Assembly: GCA_964388745.1 (NCBI GenBank)
Contig: CAYMBP010000023.1
Span: forward strand, 1 to 20,929
Direction of reading: 5' to 3'
DNA from: CAYMBP01 sp964388745
GTDB lineage: Bacteria; Babelota; Babeliae; Babelales; RVW-14
Length of the DNA: 20,929 nucleotides
Shown: positions 8,137-16,081 of the stretch, piece after piece
Layout: each line of letters begins with the position of its first letter
Position numbering within the stretch: position 1 is the stretch's first letter
Program-made: the position numbers and the translations under genes
Notes under the pieces: generated by a model
Told to the model about the DNA's origin: nothing
Databases searched by the model: none
What the model saw: the letters and a program-made list of their open reading frames with translations, nothing else

Positions 8137-8976
8137 ATGCAAAAGAGATTTATTATTTCTATTCTTTTTTTAGCTCTTGGCTTGTCAGAACCACTTAAAA
8201 GTTTCACCTTAACCGGAGCTCTCAGCTCATTAAATAATTACGCCTGTACAGCTGGTCAATATGCTGCATCAGGGAGCAAAATCATTGAAAATGCACTTAA
8301 AAAATGCGAATCAGGAGGCTCTTTAAAACATGCTGTCAATGCAGTTGGATACTCACTTCAAACAGGTCGTTCAATTGCTGGCTATGGACTTTACCTTGGC
8401 TCATACGGGCTTGGAACAGCTCTTAACGTTGCTAATAAAATAGAAAAATCTTTTTGGTCACATTTTGCAAAACCACTTGCAAAAGTTTTTTGTATCATGC
8501 TTGTACTCCACTACACAAGCAACATTCCTCTTGAAACTATGATACCACCAGGATTGCAAAGCCTACTTATTCCCCTTTTTAACATTGTTAAACCTGGGCT
8601 TGAAGCTACTGGAAATGCTGGATTAGAACAATTTAATGCAGCTGCAAACGTTATCATTGAAAAACTTTATTTAAACCCTGCAATAGAAGGCATACACACA
8701 GCAATCAGAGGCCTAGTAACCACTGTTCATTCACTATACAATGCATTCGGTCCATGCAGCTGCAACATCCCTTTTGTTGATGAAATAAAAGAAGTAGCAG
8801 TTCCCGTTGTAAATGAATATGTAACACCAGTTGCTCAAAACCTTGCAAATCAATTTGCAGAACAATCTGCTTATTTTTCAGCACAAGCTGCTCGCTCTGC
8901 TTCAAACGCCGCAGCAACACAAACGGCTTTTGCTCTTGCTGGAGGTGAACAAATGGTATGTAGCATTATACCTTAA
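8137..8976 (+). CDS. Secreted Gly/Ala-rich hypothetical protein
   Basis: The 279-residue product begins with a signal peptide or anchor (MQKRFIISILFLALGLSEPLKS). GGAGG (8124-8128) lies 8 nt before the ATG. Residues 25-100 are rich in Gly, Ala, Ser and Tyr, with small-residue patterns (AGYGLYLGSYGLGTAL). A hydrophobic segment at about 113-126 and another at 137-153 could cross or insert into a membrane. The C-terminal third is Ala/Gln-rich and helical. Six cysteines (about 37, 57, 119, 207, 209, 275) include a CSC pair, which would allow disulfides after export. I do not recognise the family. Composition suggests a membrane-active or surface protein, but this is a guess. It stands alone, with its own hairpins downstream. 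Confidence 0.8.
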   Translation: MQKRFIISILFLALGLSEPLKSFTLTGALSSLNNYACTAGQYAASGSKIIENALKKCESGGSLKHAVNAVGYSLQTGRSIAGYGLYLGSYGLGTALNVANKIEKSFWSHFAKPLAKVFCIMLVLHYTSNIPLETMIPPGLQSLLIPLFNIVKPGLEATGNAGLEQFNAAANVIIEKLYLNPAIEGIHTAIRGLVTTVHSLYNAFGPCSCNIPFVDEIKEVAVPVVNEYVTPVAQNLANQFAEQSAYFSAQAARSASNAAATQTAFALAGGEQMVCSIIP

Positions 8977-9021
8977 CAAATAAAGGTTTAATGCCTTTAC
9001 ATTATTTATTTTAACATAAAT

Positions 9022-9068
9022 TAAGAAGAGTATAGCCAGCGAAAACATTACTGACTATACTCTTCTTA
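9022..9068 (+). terminator. Probable terminator after the gene at 8137
   Basis: Arms 9022-9035 and 9055-9068 pair perfectly over 14 bp (TAAGAAGAGTATAG and complement) and extend inward by 3 more pairs (9037-9039 with 9051-9053) after one mismatch. The loop is 11 nt. The T content after the stem is modest. A smaller hairpin (TAAAGG 8981-8986 with CCTTTA 8994-8999) precedes it. The rest of the 367-bp gap up to 9343 holds no ORF or remnant that I can see, apart from the promoter of the next gene. Confidence 0.65.
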
Positions 9069-9275
9069 TATGGTATATGCTCTTTAATTTATAGCAAAAA
9101 ATGCTTTAGCCTATACCAATATTAAGGTCGATCAACTTATGATAAACTGCAGCAAATACTACAAACAATATTAATAAAGGCTACTCTTTAAACCTATTTT
9201 TTGTATAGCTAAGAACATTTTAGTTCGCACAAATACTATCGTGAATAATCGGTGACGATCTTGAGAAGAAAGACT

Positions 9276-9304
9276 GTGGCAAATTAAGTCTGCTTTGCTA
9301 TAAT
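9276..9304 (+). promoter_or_regulatory. Promoter for the WD40/coiled-coil operon at 9344
   Basis: GTGGCA (9276-9281) and a perfect TATAAT (9299-9304) are 17 bp apart, with a TG one base upstream of the -10 (extended -10). The start point would be near 9311, about 33 nt before the start codon. Confidence 0.55.
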
Positions 9305-9343
9305 AATATAACCCTTAAAAAATATAAAAAAGAAGATCGAGGT

Positions 9344-10429
9344 ATGCAAAATTTATTAAGGCTATCATTTATTCTTATTATTGGAGTCATTACACCATCA
9401 TTGAAAAAAATTTTTGCGATGGTCCCAGATAATAACAAATTCTCAGGGGGATTTTTCTCTCAAGTCTATATCGACAGACTACCGCCAACAAGTGCCCACA
9501 TAAACCAAATCAAAGCTCTACAATTTACCCCAGATGAAGAGTTTCTTATTTCTGGAGCAGACAATCCATGCGAAGTTAAGGTCTGGCACTGTGCAACAGG
9601 CACTTTTTATCGCACAATCCCTATAAATTTGAAGCATATAAACCATTTAGAAGTTATTCCTCAAAGTAACTTTTTCGTTGTCTCTAGCTTTGACTGCAAA
9701 GCCTCTATCTGGAATTGGCGCACAGGAGAATTTATTACAGATATCACTGTGAGCTCACCTATTCAAGCAATAAAAACAAGTAGTCTTGGCATCTCTTTTT
9801 TATACGAAGAGCTTGTGAATAACACTAAAAGATTTATCATCGAAAATAGAAATATTTTTACAAACAAGATTTACTCAAGAAAAACCTTAAATGATGAAGA
9901 TCCTGATGACAATAACTTTATCCAACTTATTAACCCTTTAAAAAATCGCTACAGAACAAGTAAAGATGGAAAGTTCATTGTTGGTATGACCTGCAACAAT
10001 CATTTAAGTACTTTTGAAACTGGCCCGGATTTATTAAATCCCTCCTTTTTCGATTTAGACCCAGGAGTAGGTAATCTTTTTGAAATACAAATCCTTATCA
10101 AGGCATCAAAGAGCTATTTTTATACTCTTGCCCTCTCTCCTAACGGAAAATTTATTGCAGCAGGTGATAATCATGGTCGTATTTTTTGGTGGTATTCATT
10201 TGATCATACACTACTTAAAGGACTTTCTCTTCAACAGCTCAACTTTATTAACATGCTCCATCAAGCTCCTTTTAATGATACTCTCAATAATACTATATTT
10301 ACTACATTACCAGAAATCATTAAATTATTTGCAAAACACTATGTCCAAAATATAACGACAATTAAAAAAAATAAGGAGTATCGAGACAAATATAAAGGTA
10401 CTCATATTATTTACCAAGCACTGCAATAA
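9344..10429 (+). CDS. Secreted WD40-like protein with LSLQQL...LPE C-terminal motif
   Basis: The 361-residue product has a signal peptide with likely cleavage after IFA (about 25). WD40-type strands follow: IKALQFTPDEEFLISGAD...VKVWHCATG (about 56-86), then ASIWNWRTGEFI (120-131), a degenerate middle, and LALSPNGKFIAAGDNHGRIFWWYSF (262-286). After the last blade comes LSLQQLNFINML (294-305) and, 16 residues later, TLPEIIKLFAKHY (321-333), a motif pair shared with the proteins at 3656 and 16082. WD40 propellers are protein-interaction scaffolds, so export suggests an envelope or host-directed adaptor, but no partner can be named. The ribosome site is weak (AAGAAGA about 10 nt upstream). It starts a likely three-gene operon. 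Confidence 0.8.
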   Translation: MQNLLRLSFILIIGVITPSLKKIFAMVPDNNKFSGGFFSQVYIDRLPPTSAHINQIKALQFTPDEEFLISGADNPCEVKVWHCATGTFYRTIPINLKHINHLEVIPQSNFFVVSSFDCKASIWNWRTGEFITDITVSSPIQAIKTSSLGISFLYEELVNNTKRFIIENRNIFTNKIYSRKTLNDEDPDDNNFIQLINPLKNRYRTSKDGKFIVGMTCNNHLSTFETGPDLLNPSFFDLDPGVGNLFEIQILIKASKSYFYTLALSPNGKFIAAGDNHGRIFWWYSFDHTLLKGLSLQQLNFINMLHQAPFNDTLNNTIFTTLPEIIKLFAKHYVQNITTIKKNKEYRDKYKGTHIIYQALQ

Positions 10430-10474
10430 AGTACCTATAAACTATATGTACACAGAAAATGAGGAACGCACCTT

Positions 10475-11269
10475 ATGAAATACTTATTATACCTTTTTCT
10501 CTTCACCTTTTCGTTACTATATAGCATGTCACCCAGTATTAACGAAATTGAGTTCGTCAAAGACAAAACACCTTTTCGAAAAAAAATAAGTCATCCAGAT
10601 ATGCAAGACATTATTAATGTGCTTGAGTTTTCTCCTGATGGAAATTTTCTTATTGCAGCAACAGCATGTGGATTATTTGAATTATGGAGCGTCAGAGAGG
10701 AGCAACCAAGACAGATAATCATAGACAGAAAAAAACTGCAAACTTTTGGATCAATACTCAGTACTGTGATGATTCCTCACTCATCACTCGTTGCTATTAG
10801 CAGAGTTGTAGATAAAGATAGCGAAAATATACTCATTTGGAATTATATAACTCATGAACTTAAAGAGAAGTTTTTTGCTCCTTTTAAAGTAATTTTTATG
10901 CTTGCAACAAATGAAGAATTAACAATGTTCTCTAGACCTTCTGAGAGCAAAAACATTATCCAAGAATGCATTATGAATCTTTCAACCAAGATTAAGAGTC
11001 CAATAAAAAATATCGAATATCAAAGCTTTCAAAAAATTACTGATCCACTTGCTCAACTCAATATTTCTTTTTATAAAAAAAACCGGTGGGACTTTGGCTC
11101 TATTAATGTATTTAATAACACTTCAAAAGAACACATACAATGCCTTCTTAGAATAAAAGACATACCTTCTCTTAAAATCACAAAATACACTATCAGCAGA
11201 AATGGAACAAGAGCTGCCATAGCTTTAAGTGATGGCACTATTCATTTGTGGAGAAGAAAAGAATCATAA
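10475..11269 (+). CDS. Secreted WD40-like protein, short, without the tail motif
   Basis: The 264-residue product has a short signal peptide (MKYLLYLFLFTFSLLYS). A clear WD40 blade lies at about 46-72 (IINVLEFSPDGNFLIAATACGLFELWSV), a weak one at about 110-125 (ENILIWNYITHEL), and a last one at about 233-260 (YTISRNGTRAAIALSDGTIHLW). It stops four residues after that blade, so it lacks the LSLxQL...LPE extension of the gene before it. With so few blades it is short for a closed seven-blade propeller and may be degenerate or pair with its neighbour. GAGGA (10461-10465) lies 9 nt before the ATG. The gaps to the neighbours are 45 and 33 nt, which suggests co-transcription. Confidence 0.78.
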   Translation: MKYLLYLFLFTFSLLYSMSPSINEIEFVKDKTPFRKKISHPDMQDIINVLEFSPDGNFLIAATACGLFELWSVREEQPRQIIIDRKKLQTFGSILSTVMIPHSSLVAISRVVDKDSENILIWNYITHELKEKFFAPFKVIFMLATNEELTMFSRPSESKNIIQECIMNLSTKIKSPIKNIEYQSFQKITDPLAQLNISFYKKNRWDFGSINVFNNTSKEHIQCLLRIKDIPSLKITKYTISRNGTRAAIALSDGTIHLWRRKES

Positions 11270-11302
11270 TAAAAAAATCATGCATATTTTTTGGAGAATA
11301 TC

Positions 11303-12352
11303 GTGTATTTGATATCAACTCTAGCTCTTTATGGAACACTCATCTTCTCTTCTATACACCTACTTAATGGCTACACCAGTGCACACTTGCTTCACCTTCA
11401 TCAAGAACTTAATAAACCTATAAAAAATATGAGTCAAGCTGTAGACGAGCTTATTAATGAACAAAATTCTCCTGAAGTAGCTCATCAAATCAGAAAACAC
11501 CTGTATACCTCATCTAGTAAAAATATTCCCTCCGCACACTGGGCTCAACAATGCATTGAAGAATGTAGAAAATTAGCAGCTCAAGAAAATTACAAAAAAA
11601 AGAATAATGTAAAAAATTTTAAAAAAAAAGACCTCTGCATTACCCTTCTTCTCTTTGTATCATTGAGCATCGCTCTCTATTGCGCGCTTAAGCTTCCAAA
11701 GCTTATTGAAAAAATACAACAACTTTATGATGAAAAAATAGTTATGTCTGAAGAAATCAGAGAAATGTCACAACAATTACCACTTACAAATGAACTACGA
11801 CAAGAATTAAGAGAATCTCTTGCACAGCAACAAACTCTCTCTAACAAGATAAATAACCTTTCTATTCAATTAAATCATAAGACTGAACAAATAGACTCCA
11901 TTTTAACAAACATACAAAATCTTGAATCAGAAATAAATCAATCTGATCACTCTCATACCACTCATATCAATCAGCTACACAATGAAGTTGATAATCTTCA
12001 ACAACTCTATACCGCACGAATTGAAACATGCACCTCAGAATATGGTCGAATGATACAAGAACTAAACGCTTATTCTCAAAATCTTTGTCGACAAGCACCA
12101 GTAAATATAAAACCTATGAGCTTTACAAACCGCCTTTCTTCTCTGTTCTCCCGAGAGACCATTCGTGACATCAGTCATGCAACATCTCTAATCAACACCA
12201 CAAGTCAAGCAGTAAGCAACACGCAGTCTGCAATCTCATCAGTTGGAAATATGTTTGATACATCTTCTCACCCTCATGAAACGCTTTCATCATTAAGCAA
12301 CCTTCCAAGCGTACCTCAAACAAACCCTTACGAGCCTCTTTACGCAACCTAA
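11303..12352 (+). CDS. Membrane-anchored coiled-coil protein, unknown function
   Basis: The start is GTG at 11303, with GGAG (11293-11296) 6 nt upstream. A TTG at 11291 overlaps that ribosome site and is rejected. The 349-residue product has an N-terminal hydrophobic segment (about 1-20), a second transmembrane helix at about 110-129 (LCITLLLFVSLSIALYC) after a Lys-rich stretch, and a long coiled coil (about 134-255) with heptad-like runs such as LRQELRESLAQQQTLSNKI. The C-terminal 90 residues are Ser/Thr/Asn/Pro-rich and probably disordered. The layout is that of a membrane tether or scaffold, last in an operon with two WD40-like proteins. No family is recognised. The frame stays open and coding-like for 19 more codons after the stop (see findings). 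Confidence 0.78.
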   Translation: MYLISTLALYGTLIFSSIHLLNGYTSAHLLHLHQELNKPIKNMSQAVDELINEQNSPEVAHQIRKHLYTSSSKNIPSAHWAQQCIEECRKLAAQENYKKKNNVKNFKKKDLCITLLLFVSLSIALYCALKLPKLIEKIQQLYDEKIVMSEEIREMSQQLPLTNELRQELRESLAQQQTLSNKINNLSIQLNHKTEQIDSILTNIQNLESEINQSDHSHTTHINQLHNEVDNLQQLYTARIETCTSEYGRMIQELNAYSQNLCRQAPVNIKPMSFTNRLSSLFSRETIRDISHATSLINTTSQAVSNTQSAISSVGNMFDTSSHPHETLSSLSNLPSVPQTNPYEPLYAT

Positions 12353-12465
12353 AAAATTGCACCTCAACAACAAAATACCCTAACACCTATTATTCAAAAT
12401 AATCAGTGCTAAGAATATAACAGCTGCAGGTATAAATCAGAATATAATAATTTTTAAAAAAAGAG

Positions 12466-12539
12466 TGTGCCCGGCAGGACTCGAACCTGCGACCTACGGA
12501 TTAGAAATCCGTTACTCTATCCAGCTGAGCTACGGGCAC
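12466..12539 (-). tRNA. tRNA-Arg (anticodon TCT)
   Basis: The minus strand folds as a cloverleaf. The acceptor stem is GTGCCCG with CGGGCAC, the D arm contains GCTCAGCTGGATAGAG, the anticodon stem ACGGA/TCCGT holds the loop TTTCTAA (anticodon TCT), and the T loop has GGTTCGAACC. It reads AGA, a common codon here. The 3' CCA is not encoded (the genome has CTC after the discriminator A), unlike the two other tRNAs here. A T-run follows on the minus strand. Confidence 0.96.
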
Positions 12540-12547
12540 AAAAAAAA

Positions 12548-12623
12548 TGGTCGGGGCGGCCAGACTCGAACTGGCGACCCCTCGCTCCCAAAGCGAGTGC
12601 GCTACCAACTGCGCCACACCCCG
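12548..12623 (-). tRNA. tRNA-Pro (anticodon TGG)
   Basis: The acceptor stem is CGGGGTG with CGCCCCG, including the C1-G72 pair typical of tRNA-Pro. The anticodon stem CTCGC/GCGAG holds the loop TTTGGGA (anticodon TGG), and the T arm has CCAGTTCGAGTCTGG. The 3' CCA is encoded (12548-12550). It is the middle gene of a His-Pro-Arg cluster. Confidence 0.96.
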
Positions 12624-12651
12624 ACACTAAAAAAATGAGAAGAATATCAAG

Positions 12652-12728
12652 TGGGGTGAGCGACGGGGATCGAACCCGCGACATTCAGAACCACAATCTG
12701 ATGCTCTACCGACTGAGCTACGCCCACC
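12652..12728 (-). tRNA. tRNA-His (anticodon GTG)
   Basis: The acceptor stem is GTGGGCG with CGCTCAC, with the extra G at position -1 opposite C73 that marks tRNA-His. The anticodon stem TCAGA/TCTGA holds the loop TTGTGGT (anticodon GTG), and the T arm has GCGGGTTCGATCCCCGT. The 3' CCA is encoded (12652-12654). It is the first gene of the tRNA operon. Confidence 0.96.
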
Positions 12729-12771
12729 ACAACGGTTCATTGAACACAGGTTCAATTACTTAGGTGCTGTT

Positions 12772-12800
12772 AGTATAGGTCTATTCTGCTTAAAAATCAA
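12772..12800 (-). promoter_or_regulatory. Promoter of the His-Pro-Arg tRNA operon
   Basis: On the minus strand TTGATT (12800-12795) and TATACT (12777-12772) are exactly 17 bp apart, about 40 bp upstream of tRNA-His and just beyond the end of the ctpA gene. A small inverted repeat (TTGAAC 12740-12745 with GTTCAA 12750-12755) lies in the short leader and may help 5' processing. Confidence 0.68.
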
Positions 12801-12817
12801 AGATTTTTCACCTCTTT

Positions 12818-14506
12818 TTATGAAATTTTTACAATTTCCTTACTATCATCAGAAATAACATGCCGTTTAAGGTACTCTAATGCTTTACTTCTGGTCGAAA
12901 CAAGGCGCGGAGCATGCTTACGCGCTGTTGTCAATAAGGTCAGCATGTTAACAGCAGCTTGAACTTGATTATCATTAACAAGCGCATCTTTTTGCTTCTC
13001 TTCCCAAGATTTTTCATTACCATCTTTGTCGTCATTTTCTTCACTATCTTTTCTCTGTCCCACATTAACTTTTTTATCATCCTCCTTTTTATCTTCTTCA
13101 GACTCATTTTTTCCTACACGATCAACCTCTTTGACCGTAATGTGGTTACGCAATGATTTTTCTTTACCGAACATATCAACAATCCATTTAATCTCTTCAG
13201 TAGGAACAAGACGCGGCTTAACCTCAAAGTCAGGAGTTATGCCAAGAGCCTGAATAGAAAATCCATTCGGCATATAATACAGCATTGTAGTAAGCTTTAA
13301 AGCGCATCCATTACTAATAGGAATTACCTCTTGAACTGAGCCCTTACCAAATGTCTGCGTGCCAAGCAAAAAAACCATTAGCTTATGCTGCTTTTTACTT
13401 GTTTTTTCAAAACTCTCTTGTGAGTAGTGTTGCAATGCCCCTGCTAAAATTTCACTAGCAGATGCCGTAAAATTATCAGTCAAGATAACAATAGGAACAT
13501 CCCCTTTATGAACAGGATCTGTTGACGTAAAATACTCAGATACCACACGACCATCTCGCTTTTTAGTTGACACAACAAGAGACTTATTTGCTAAAAATAA
13601 TCCAGCAATATCGATTGATGATTCAAGAACTCCTCCAGGGTTTCTACGAAGATCAAGAATAATACCTGTTGCATTTGCTTTTTGTGCTTTCTTCAAAAGA
13701 TCAGATACCTGCTGTGCAGAATTATCTGCAAACATCTTCAACGAAAGATAGTAAACATTTTGCGGCTTAAAATGATAGGCAACTGATTGCTGGTCTTTAA
13801 TAATGTCACGGGTAATAACTGCTTCGTGTGGTTTTTTATTTCTTAAATATTTAACATTTACTTTTGATTTAACTTGTCCCTTCAGCTTAGCAATTGTTTC
13901 ATCAGAAGAAACACCTTTCAATTTATCACCATTAACTTCAATAATTTTATCACCAGCTTTTAATCCAGCTTTTTGAGCAGGACCACCATCCACCACATCA
14001 AGAATTAATAAAAACTCATCATCAAGCGCTTTTCCTATGATACTTACTCCAATACCAGAGAATTCTCCAGATACCGACTCTTTAACTGATTGATATCCTT
14101 CTTGAGAAAAAAATGAAGAATGAGCATCTATATGCGAAACCCCAGAACTTAATGCCTTTTGAATCATTGCTTTAAAATCTACTTGTCGCCATGCTTTATT
14201 TTCAATAATGCTAAAAACTTCTGCGCAAGTCTTACTCCATTGATAAATATCTTTTTTTTGATCATTTGACCCTTTTTGTGTCAGACTATTTTCACCTCCC
14301 TTTTTTCCAGACTTTCCCCCTTTTCCTCCTTTCCAACGATTCCATAATTTCTTAAAAAATCCTTCATCAGGCTGACCCTCTTGCACTGCGCTTTTTTTTT
14401 CTTTTTCTGCACTGGCAAGATTGCTCTCCTGCGCCTGACATCTAACATCAGGCTGAAAGTGCATAATTGAATACCCAATAAGAATAATCAACAACTTTTT
14501 TTTCAT
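12818..14506 (-). CDS. ctpA: C-terminal processing peptidase (S41 family, CtpA/Prc type)
   Basis: This is an exported serine protease of the Tsp/CtpA family, which degrades or trims envelope proteins using a Ser-Lys dyad. The 562-residue product has a signal peptide (MKKKLLIILIGYSIM), then a basic Gly/Lys-rich linker (about 58-72), a PDZ domain at about 145-225 (FSGIGVSIIGK; AGLKAGDKIIEVNG), and the S41 core with LDLRRNPGG (285-292). The catalytic Ser is in TASASEI (S349) and the Lys in TFGKGS (K388). The Ser-Lys spacing is 39 residues, whereas the family norm I know is about 25; the extra 14 residues are a hydrophilic insert. A Lys/Asp/Glu-rich low-complexity segment (about 465-505) precedes a helical C-terminal region. 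GAGGAG is well placed before the ATG. It is divergent from rapZ. Confidence 0.93.
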   Translation of the reverse strand: MKKKLLIILIGYSIMHFQPDVRCQAQESNLASAEKEKKSAVQEGQPDEGFFKKLWNRWKGGKGGKSGKKGGENSLTQKGSNDQKKDIYQWSKTCAEVFSIIENKAWRQVDFKAMIQKALSSGVSHIDAHSSFFSQEGYQSVKESVSGEFSGIGVSIIGKALDDEFLLILDVVDGGPAQKAGLKAGDKIIEVNGDKLKGVSSDETIAKLKGQVKSKVNVKYLRNKKPHEAVITRDIIKDQQSVAYHFKPQNVYYLSLKMFADNSAQQVSDLLKKAQKANATGIILDLRRNPGGVLESSIDIAGLFLANKSLVVSTKKRDGRVVSEYFTSTDPVHKGDVPIVILTDNFTASASEILAGALQHYSQESFEKTSKKQHKLMVFLLGTQTFGKGSVQEVIPISNGCALKLTTMLYYMPNGFSIQALGITPDFEVKPRLVPTEEIKWIVDMFGKEKSLRNHITVKEVDRVGKNESEEDKKEDDKKVNVGQRKDSEENDDKDGNEKSWEEKQKDALVNDNQVQAAVNMLTLLTTARKHAPRLVSTRSKALEYLKRHVISDDSKEIVKIS

Positions 14507-14616
14507 AACCTTTTCTCCTCTTTACTAAATAGTTATAGTATTTACTGTTACTCGTTACGAAGCATATCATTTTTTTAAAGGTACACTTTTTTATTTATAA
14601 AGGACAGTCGGCTTTT

Positions 14617-15504
14617 ATGATTACCATGAATACAAAGCAAAATACAAAACAGCATATTGTCATTATAACGGGACTTTCAGGTGCAGGCAAAACAGGAGTT
14701 ATGCGCGCACTTGAAGATCTTAATTTTTATTGTATTGATAATCTACCAGTCTCTTTACTACCAACTCTTATTACATTAACAACTCAAATGAGGCATCTTG
14801 AATCTATTGCCTTAGGAATTGACTCACGCAGTGAACAATTCCTCACCCACCTCATTCAAGAAATAGAGCATCTAAAGAAAGATCCTTCTCAACGACGATT
14901 AACTATCATTTTTTTAAAAGCACATGACAACACCCTTGTAAAGCGGTTCCAAGAGACACGACGAGCTCACCCACTTGCTCAATCAATCAGCCTTACTCAA
15001 GCAATTGCTAAAGAGCGTACAATGCTAACACCAATTATGAGCTTAGCAGATATAACATTAGATACTGACACTTTTACTATCCATGGCCTCAGAGAGTGGG
15101 TTCGCACGACATTTGCGCATGACGAGCAACGCAAGCTTTTAGTCACACTAACTTCTTTTGGCCTCAAATATGGCATTCCAACAGAATGTAATCTTCTTTT
15201 TGATTTACGATTTCTTCCCAATCCCTATTTTATTCCTGAACTTAAACCTTTTGACGGCAGAGATGCCAAGATTGCCCATTATTTATTCTCACAGAAAGTA
15301 GTTTGGCAATACTGGGAAACATTACTTAACTTCATTAGACCAACCCTCAAGCAGTATGTTGAAGGTGGGCACATTCATATGAGTATTGGAATTGGGTGCA
15401 CAGGAGGAAAACATAGATCTGTTGCATTTACTGAAAAATTACATAAAACAAAATTTAATCGAGTTACCACTCTTATTAATCATCGCGATATCAGTAAAGA
15501 GTAA
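14617..15504 (+). CDS. rapZ: RapZ/YvcJ family nucleotide-binding protein
   Basis: The 295-residue product is full length for the RapZ (YvcJ) family. It carries a Walker A motif GLSGAGKT (19-26), the family signature ALEDLNFYCIDNLP (31-44), GIDSRS, the switch-like ERTMLTPI, and in the C-terminal domain DLRFLPNPYF, LKPFDGRD and GCTGGKHRSV (260-269). RapZ binds GTP/ATP and, in Escherichia coli, targets the glmZ small RNA for RNase E to tune GlmS and amino-sugar supply for the cell wall. In other bacteria the role is less clear, and no partner is visible here. AGGA (14601-14604) is 12 nt before the ATG; a second in-frame ATG at 14626 is possible. The next gene starts 3 nt after the stop. Confidence 0.95.
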   Translation: MITMNTKQNTKQHIVIITGLSGAGKTGVMRALEDLNFYCIDNLPVSLLPTLITLTTQMRHLESIALGIDSRSEQFLTHLIQEIEHLKKDPSQRRLTIIFLKAHDNTLVKRFQETRRAHPLAQSISLTQAIAKERTMLTPIMSLADITLDTDTFTIHGLREWVRTTFAHDEQRKLLVTLTSFGLKYGIPTECNLLFDLRFLPNPYFIPELKPFDGRDAKIAHYLFSQKVVWQYWETLLNFIRPTLKQYVEGGHIHMSIGIGCTGGKHRSVAFTEKLHKTKFNRVTTLINHRDISKE

Positions 15505-15507
15505 TCT

Positions 15508-15792
15508 ATGAGAAAAAAAACAAAAAATCTTATTTTTCTTCACTCCATTTGTGCAATAATATTAGTCTACTATTCTATGCACAATAATAAAGTAGACCGA
15601 GCACGTGAGCTGCAAAAAAAAATTCAAATTATTACCAAGCAACAAAAAAGCTATACCTTACGATGCGAGCAATTGCAGAGTAAATATGATTTTTTCATGA
15701 AACATGAAGATTTTGCTCGAGAACAATCTGCTCGCCTTGACCTTAATATGGGACTCACTAATGAACTCATTTACTTAATATCAAACAAATGA
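15508..15792 (+). CDS. FtsB/DivIC-like septum protein
   Basis: The 94-residue product has one transmembrane helix (about 8-24), a coiled coil (about 28-65, RARELQKKIQIITKQQKS) and a C-terminal segment EQSARLDLNMGLTNELIYLI. That layout and the AR..L.....NE.IY pattern match FtsB/DivIC proteins, which bridge the membrane and help activate septal wall synthesis in the FtsQLB complex. The match is by architecture and a short motif, so the name stays tentative. The gene follows rapZ by 3 nt and probably shares its transcript. A decayed second copy lies at 17246-17462. Confidence 0.6.
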   Translation: MRKKTKNLIFLHSICAIILVYYSMHNNKVDRARELQKKIQIITKQQKSYTLRCEQLQSKYDFFMKHEDFAREQSARLDLNMGLTNELIYLISNK

Positions 15793-16014
15793 CTTTCAGC
15801 AGCCATAAAACTTTTTTATTAATTTTTAATATATCTTTTATCGCAAAAGCTACTTAACTTGATAAAACCTTTTTTTCAAAATCCCTACCTTGGTAAATAA
15901 TAAGGCTCTAACATTTGTGCGAATTATTGTATTGTTGCTCTAACTCAAGAATGAAGAAGGCCAAAAATATACAAACTGCTACTGCCCACTATTTTCTATT
16001 GTGAACATTTACTC

Positions 16015-16044
16015 TTGACTCTCTCTTTTTCATTTTAGTAGCAT
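16015..16044 (+). promoter_or_regulatory. Candidate promoter for the WD40-like gene at 16082
   Basis: TTGACT (16015-16020) and TAGCAT (16039-16044) are 18 bp apart, placing a start near 16051. The -10 is a weak match. The rest of the 289-bp gap between 15793 and 16081 is AT-rich and holds no clear gene. Confidence 0.3.
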
Positions 16045-16081
16045 CACTGCATGAGGCCAATTTTTTAGGGGAAAAAAGATA

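Noticed and set aside
12467..12763. Plus-strand 98-codon frame containing phrases such as GDRTRDIQNHNLMLYRLSYAHH.
   Set aside because: It is the antisense of three tRNA genes. Such phrases are a well-known false-protein signature of reverse-complemented tRNAs.
12959..13253. Hydrophobic plus-strand frames opposite ctpA.
   Set aside because: They are the antisense of the Lys/Glu/Asp-rich low-complexity segment of ctpA and are not genes.
9224..15922. The 11-mer TTCGCACAAAT at 9224-9234 occurs inverted at 15912-15922.
   Set aside because: It is a single short match without flanking similarity, not enough for a repeat or operator call.
15905..15995. A possible third, older copy of the FtsB-like gene between 15793 and 16081 (CATTTGTGC and a loosely similar A-rich stretch).
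   Set aside because: Only short matches occur, spacing differs and no protein-level similarity can be followed, so chance in AT-rich DNA is likelier.
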